This document shows, in pieces, positions 48,943 to 51,409 of a DNA stretch of 51,409 nucleotides. Numbering within the stretch: the stretch's first letter is position 1; every line of letters starts with the position of its first letter. The notes under the pieces were generated by a model that made no database searches, had not been told where the DNA came from, and saw only the letters and a list, made by a program, of their open reading frames with translations. Source of the stretch: Bacillota bacterium (GTDB lineage: Bacteria > Bacillota > Sulfobacillia > UBA3575 > DUQP01); the NCBI GenBank assembly GCA_012837735.1, contig DUQP01000052.1:1-51409 (forward strand), read 5' to 3'. The translations under genes and the position numbers were made by a program.

Positions 48943-50094
48943 GTGGATTTTCAATTAACAGAAGAACAAGAAATGGCCCGGCAGCTTGCTTCCGAGTTTG
49001 CCGACAAGGAAGTCAAACCGACGGCAGCGGAAAGGGATGAAAAAGCAGAATTTGATCGGGGGATATTCGCCAAAATGGGTGAACTCGGATTCACCGGCAT
49101 TCCGTTTCCGGAGACATGGGGCGGTTTGGATGGCGGCTATCTAACCCTTGCCATTTGCATAGAAGAAATTGCGAAGCGGTGTGCTGCCACTGGCGGTTGC
49201 CTGCAGACACATGTAAACCTCGGTACCACACCGATATACCTATATGGTACGGAGGAACAAAAAGAGAAGTACGCGCGACCGTTAATCGCCGGTGAATACT
49301 TGGGTGCTTTTGCTCTGACCGAGCCGGGCGCTGGGAGTGATGCTGGTTCTGCCGCTACGGTGGCAGTCAAAGATGGCGATTCCTATATCCTGAATGGCAG
49401 CAAGCAATTCATCACTCATGGTGGAGAAGCAGATGTCTATATCGTAATCGCCATGACAGATAAATCGCAGGGCGTTAGGGGTTTGACAGCTTTCATTGTC
49501 GAGAAGGACACTCCGGGGCTGGAATATGGTAAGAAGGAAAACTTGATGGGCCTGCGTTCTTCGCCCACCCGTGAGATTATCTTTAATGATTGCCAGATTC
49601 CGGCGAGCAATCTCTTGGGCGCGGAAGGCCAGGGATTTCGCATTGCCATGCATGGTCTGGATTTTGGGCGGGTTGGCGTAGCCGCCCAGTCGCTCGGTAT
49701 TGCTCAGGCCGCTCTGGACAATGCCCTGCAGTATTCGTCCGAACGCGAACAGTTTGGCAAACCAATCAACAAATTTCAGGCCGTCGCTTTCAAGATGGCG
49801 GATATGGCCATGCAAGTGGAAGCGGCCCGCATGCTGACATGGAAAGCTGCTTGGTTGTGTGATCAAGGCCAGCGCTTCAGCAAAGAAGCTGCCATGGCCA
49901 AGTGTTTTGCCTCCGACATTGCGATGCAGGTTGCCACTGAAGCCGTCCAGATCTTCGGCGGTTATGGATTCACTAAGGAGTATCCAGTGGAACGCTTCAT
50001 GCGCGATGCTAAAGTGCAGCAGATTTATGAGGGAACAAACGAAGTCCAGCGCATGGTTATTTCGGGCGCCCTGATTGCCGGCTTGAAGAAGTAG
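48943..50094 (+). CDS. Acyl-CoA dehydrogenase (short/medium-chain, butyryl-CoA dehydrogenase-like)
   Basis: A 383-residue FAD enzyme of the acyl-CoA dehydrogenase family. It starts MDFQLTEEQEMARQLASEFA and has GAFALTEPGAGSDAG (FAD/substrate), GSKQFITHGGEADVYIVIAM, FGRVGVAAQSLGIAQAALDN and the final QIFGGYGFTKEYPVERFMRD with the catalytic glutamate in IYEGTNEVQRMVI. The size and motifs fit Bcd-type enzymes, but no EtfAB, crotonase or thiolase gene is in the window. GTG 48943 follows GGAGGG. A terminator at 50123 separates it from the next gene. Confidence 0.93.
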   Translation: MDFQLTEEQEMARQLASEFADKEVKPTAAERDEKAEFDRGIFAKMGELGFTGIPFPETWGGLDGGYLTLAICIEEIAKRCAATGGCLQTHVNLGTTPIYLYGTEEQKEKYARPLIAGEYLGAFALTEPGAGSDAGSAATVAVKDGDSYILNGSKQFITHGGEADVYIVIAMTDKSQGVRGLTAFIVEKDTPGLEYGKKENLMGLRSSPTREIIFNDCQIPASNLLGAEGQGFRIAMHGLDFGRVGVAAQSLGIAQAALDNALQYSSEREQFGKPINKFQAVAFKMADMAMQVEAARMLTWKAAWLCDQGQRFSKEAAMAKCFASDIAMQVATEAVQIFGGYGFTKEYPVERFMRDAKVQQIYEGTNEVQRMVISGALIAGLKK

Positions 50095-50122
50095 GGACGC
50101 GGCACATAGGGGATGGAGCTAC

Positions 50123-50150
50123 AATGGGGCCAAACTGGCCCCATTGTGTT
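50123..50150 (+). terminator. Terminator after the acyl-CoA dehydrogenase gene
   Basis: AATGGGGCCA (50123-50132) pairs with TGGCCCCATT (50136-50145); GTGTTGATTT follows. Confidence 0.7.
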
Positions 50151-50169
50151 GATTTAGGAGGTAGATGTT

Positions 50170-51249
50170 GTGAGCAGTCAAGAAGAATACCAGCGGGTGC
50201 CCTTGCCGGCGTTACAAGAATTGGTGTGCGATATTCTGATTCGCTATCAGGTGCCTAAAGAACATGCCATAATCGTAGCGGATGTGCTGACAAGTGCAGA
50301 TTTGCGTGGGGTTGAGTCCCATGGAGTGGGGCGGTTGTTTTCTTATTATTTGGGGCGCCTGGAACGGGGTTTGATGAATCCCCGCGCTCATGTGCAGGTG
50401 ATGCGCCAAATTGGCAGTACCGCTGTGTTGGATGGCGACAACGGGTTGGGACATGTGGCCGGCTATTTGGGAATGGAGAAGTGCCTGGAACTGGCCGCAC
50501 AACACGGCCTGGCCATCACCGTAGTGAGGAATAGCAACCATTACGGCATGGCCGGATACTATGCCATGATGGCTTTAGGAAAAAACATGATCGGAATTAG
50601 CCTCACTAACAGCCAACCGCTTACCATCCCCACTTACGGTCGCACGCGTATGTTGGGCACGAATCCGATCAGTATCGCTTTCCCCGGCGGCGGCGAGGAG
50701 CCATTTGTATTGGATATGGCCACCAGCGTGGTGGCGATCGGCAAAATGGAAGTATACCGCCGCAAGGATTTGCCTGTACCCCGGCATTGGGGGGCAGATC
50801 GGGATGGCATGCCAACCAGCGATCCTAATGAAGTGATTGAGCATGGCGGTGTGTTCCCGCTCGGCGGACCGGCGGAAAACTCTGGCTACAAGGGTTATGG
50901 ATTGGCGGCGGTGGTGGATATTTTAAGCGGGGTATTGTCGGGAGCCGGATTTTTGACAGGGGTGCTGCGCCCGGTTGATGAAGATCCGTGTAATGTGGGG
51001 CATTTCTTTGCCGCCATGCAGGTTGATGCCTTCATGCCATTGCATGAATTCACGGACCGGATGGATCAGTTCATTCGGCAACTGCGTTCATCGCCCCGCG
51101 CCAAAGGGGCGAAACAGATTTTCGTTGCCGGAGAAAAAGAGTTCATGCAGGAAAAACGCAACCGACAACTAGGTGTGCCCATCCACCCCAAGGTTTGGCA
51201 GAGCCTTAGGGATGAAGCTAAACGCTTGGGATTACGATTGTGGGAATAA
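50170..51249 (+). CDS. Ldh/Mdh-type malate/L-lactate (2-oxoacid) dehydrogenase
   Basis: A 359-residue NAD(P)-dependent dehydrogenase of the type-2 malate/L-sulfolactate/ureidoglycolate family (YlbC/ComC/YiaK fold, not Rossmann LDH). DLRGVESHGVGRLFSYY, VRNSNHYGMAGYYAMMAL (catalytic histidine), ISLTNSQPLTIPTYG, GTNPISIAFPG and VLDMATSV, plus GYKGYGLAAVVDILSGVLSG near the C-terminus, are typical. The exact 2-hydroxyacid is not readable. GTG 50170 follows TAGGAGG. The 138 nt to the next gene (51250-51387) hold no confident feature. Confidence 0.92.
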   Translation: MSSQEEYQRVPLPALQELVCDILIRYQVPKEHAIIVADVLTSADLRGVESHGVGRLFSYYLGRLERGLMNPRAHVQVMRQIGSTAVLDGDNGLGHVAGYLGMEKCLELAAQHGLAITVVRNSNHYGMAGYYAMMALGKNMIGISLTNSQPLTIPTYGRTRMLGTNPISIAFPGGGEEPFVLDMATSVVAIGKMEVYRRKDLPVPRHWGADRDGMPTSDPNEVIEHGGVFPLGGPAENSGYKGYGLAAVVDILSGVLSGAGFLTGVLRPVDEDPCNVGHFFAAMQVDAFMPLHEFTDRMDQFIRQLRSSPRAKGAKQIFVAGEKEFMQEKRNRQLGVPIHPKVWQSLRDEAKRLGLRLWE

Positions 51250-51387
51250 AATGGCGAGTTATGTTTTTTCCCGTTCCCGAAATCCTGTTTCGCAGAAGGA
51301 ATACAACCTGTCTTCCCGAATAAAATTAAGGAGTTTTCAGGGTAGTATCGCTGACACAATAAACGAATCTGAAAGGAGCGCTTTTAC

Positions 51388-51409
51388 ATGGCTTTGAAGA
51401 CCCGGGAGG
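51388..51409 (+). CDS. Start of a further gene, cut by window end
   Basis: ATG 51388 preceded by AAAGGAG at 51372-51378 opens a frame reading MALKTRE before the window ends. The ribosome binding site and spacing are good, so a gene very probably starts here. The few residues resemble the beginning of 4-hydroxybutyryl-CoA dehydratase/4-hydroxyphenylacetate hydroxylase-type proteins, but seven residues are too few for a call. Confidence 0.5.

Overview
The window looks like the chromosome of an endospore-forming Bacillota of the Clostridia type. Evidence is the sporulation genes (ytfJ, a dacF-like carboxypeptidase, spoIIP, spoIVA), the fused ispH-rpsA gene, the gene order spoIIP / DUF3189 / DUF512 / der / plsY / gpsA / spoIVA / hup, strong AGGAGG-type ribosome binding sites and very frequent TTG and GTG starts. 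Family-level placement cannot be made safely from this window. Identifications come from reading the translations, not from database searches.

Left part (1-28.8 kb) is mostly conserved core. It opens with the end of a DUF2953 gene, ytfJ and a D-Ala-D-Ala carboxypeptidase. A split NHEJ operon follows (ku, ligase, polymerase/primase). Next comes a non-coding stretch built from about nine degenerate 41-nt repeats (4634-5004), then rluB and a nicotinate phosphoribosyltransferase. A DUF1858 gene, a membrane protein gene and aroH follow. The run cmk-plsC-ispH/rpsA-fni serves nucleotide, phospholipid and isoprenoid metabolism plus translation. The DUF1614-spoIIP-DUF3189-DUF512-der-plsY-gpsA run ends in a terminator; spoIVA has a good sigma-E-like promoter, and HU follows. 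An ACT-domain protein with hom-thrC-thrB forms a threonine operon. DUF169, cobO and an LD-carboxypeptidase precede a tRNA-Pro(GGG).

The right part (28.8-51.4 kb) is more accessory. It holds a 31-codon ORF with a strong ribosome binding site, an overlapping pair encoding a ParM-like actin and a bactofilin-like protein, a nitronate-monooxygenase-like flavoprotein, a secreted membrane-anchored protein, a SagB-type nitroreductase and an iron alcohol dehydrogenase. A large stand-alone protein joins a GmrSD-type DUF262/HNH nuclease to an AlbA_2/Schlafen-like domain and is a candidate single-gene defence system. The locus 38.1-46.0 kb contains a PLP decarboxylase, an enolase paralogue with two altered active-site residues (E to D, H to A), two closely related APH-fold kinases, a second DUF169 protein, a broken EamA transporter gene and a histidine phosphatase. 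It reads like an uncharacterised small-molecule pathway. A holin-like protein and a secreted stalk-domain/glucosaminidase follow. The window ends with a 2-keto-4-pentenoate hydratase-like gene, an acyl-CoA dehydrogenase, an Ldh/Mdh-type dehydrogenase and the first codons of another gene.

The best leads for something undescribed are the GmrSD-AlbA fusion, the enolase-paralogue/kinase locus, the actin-bactofilin pair and the 41-nt repeat array.
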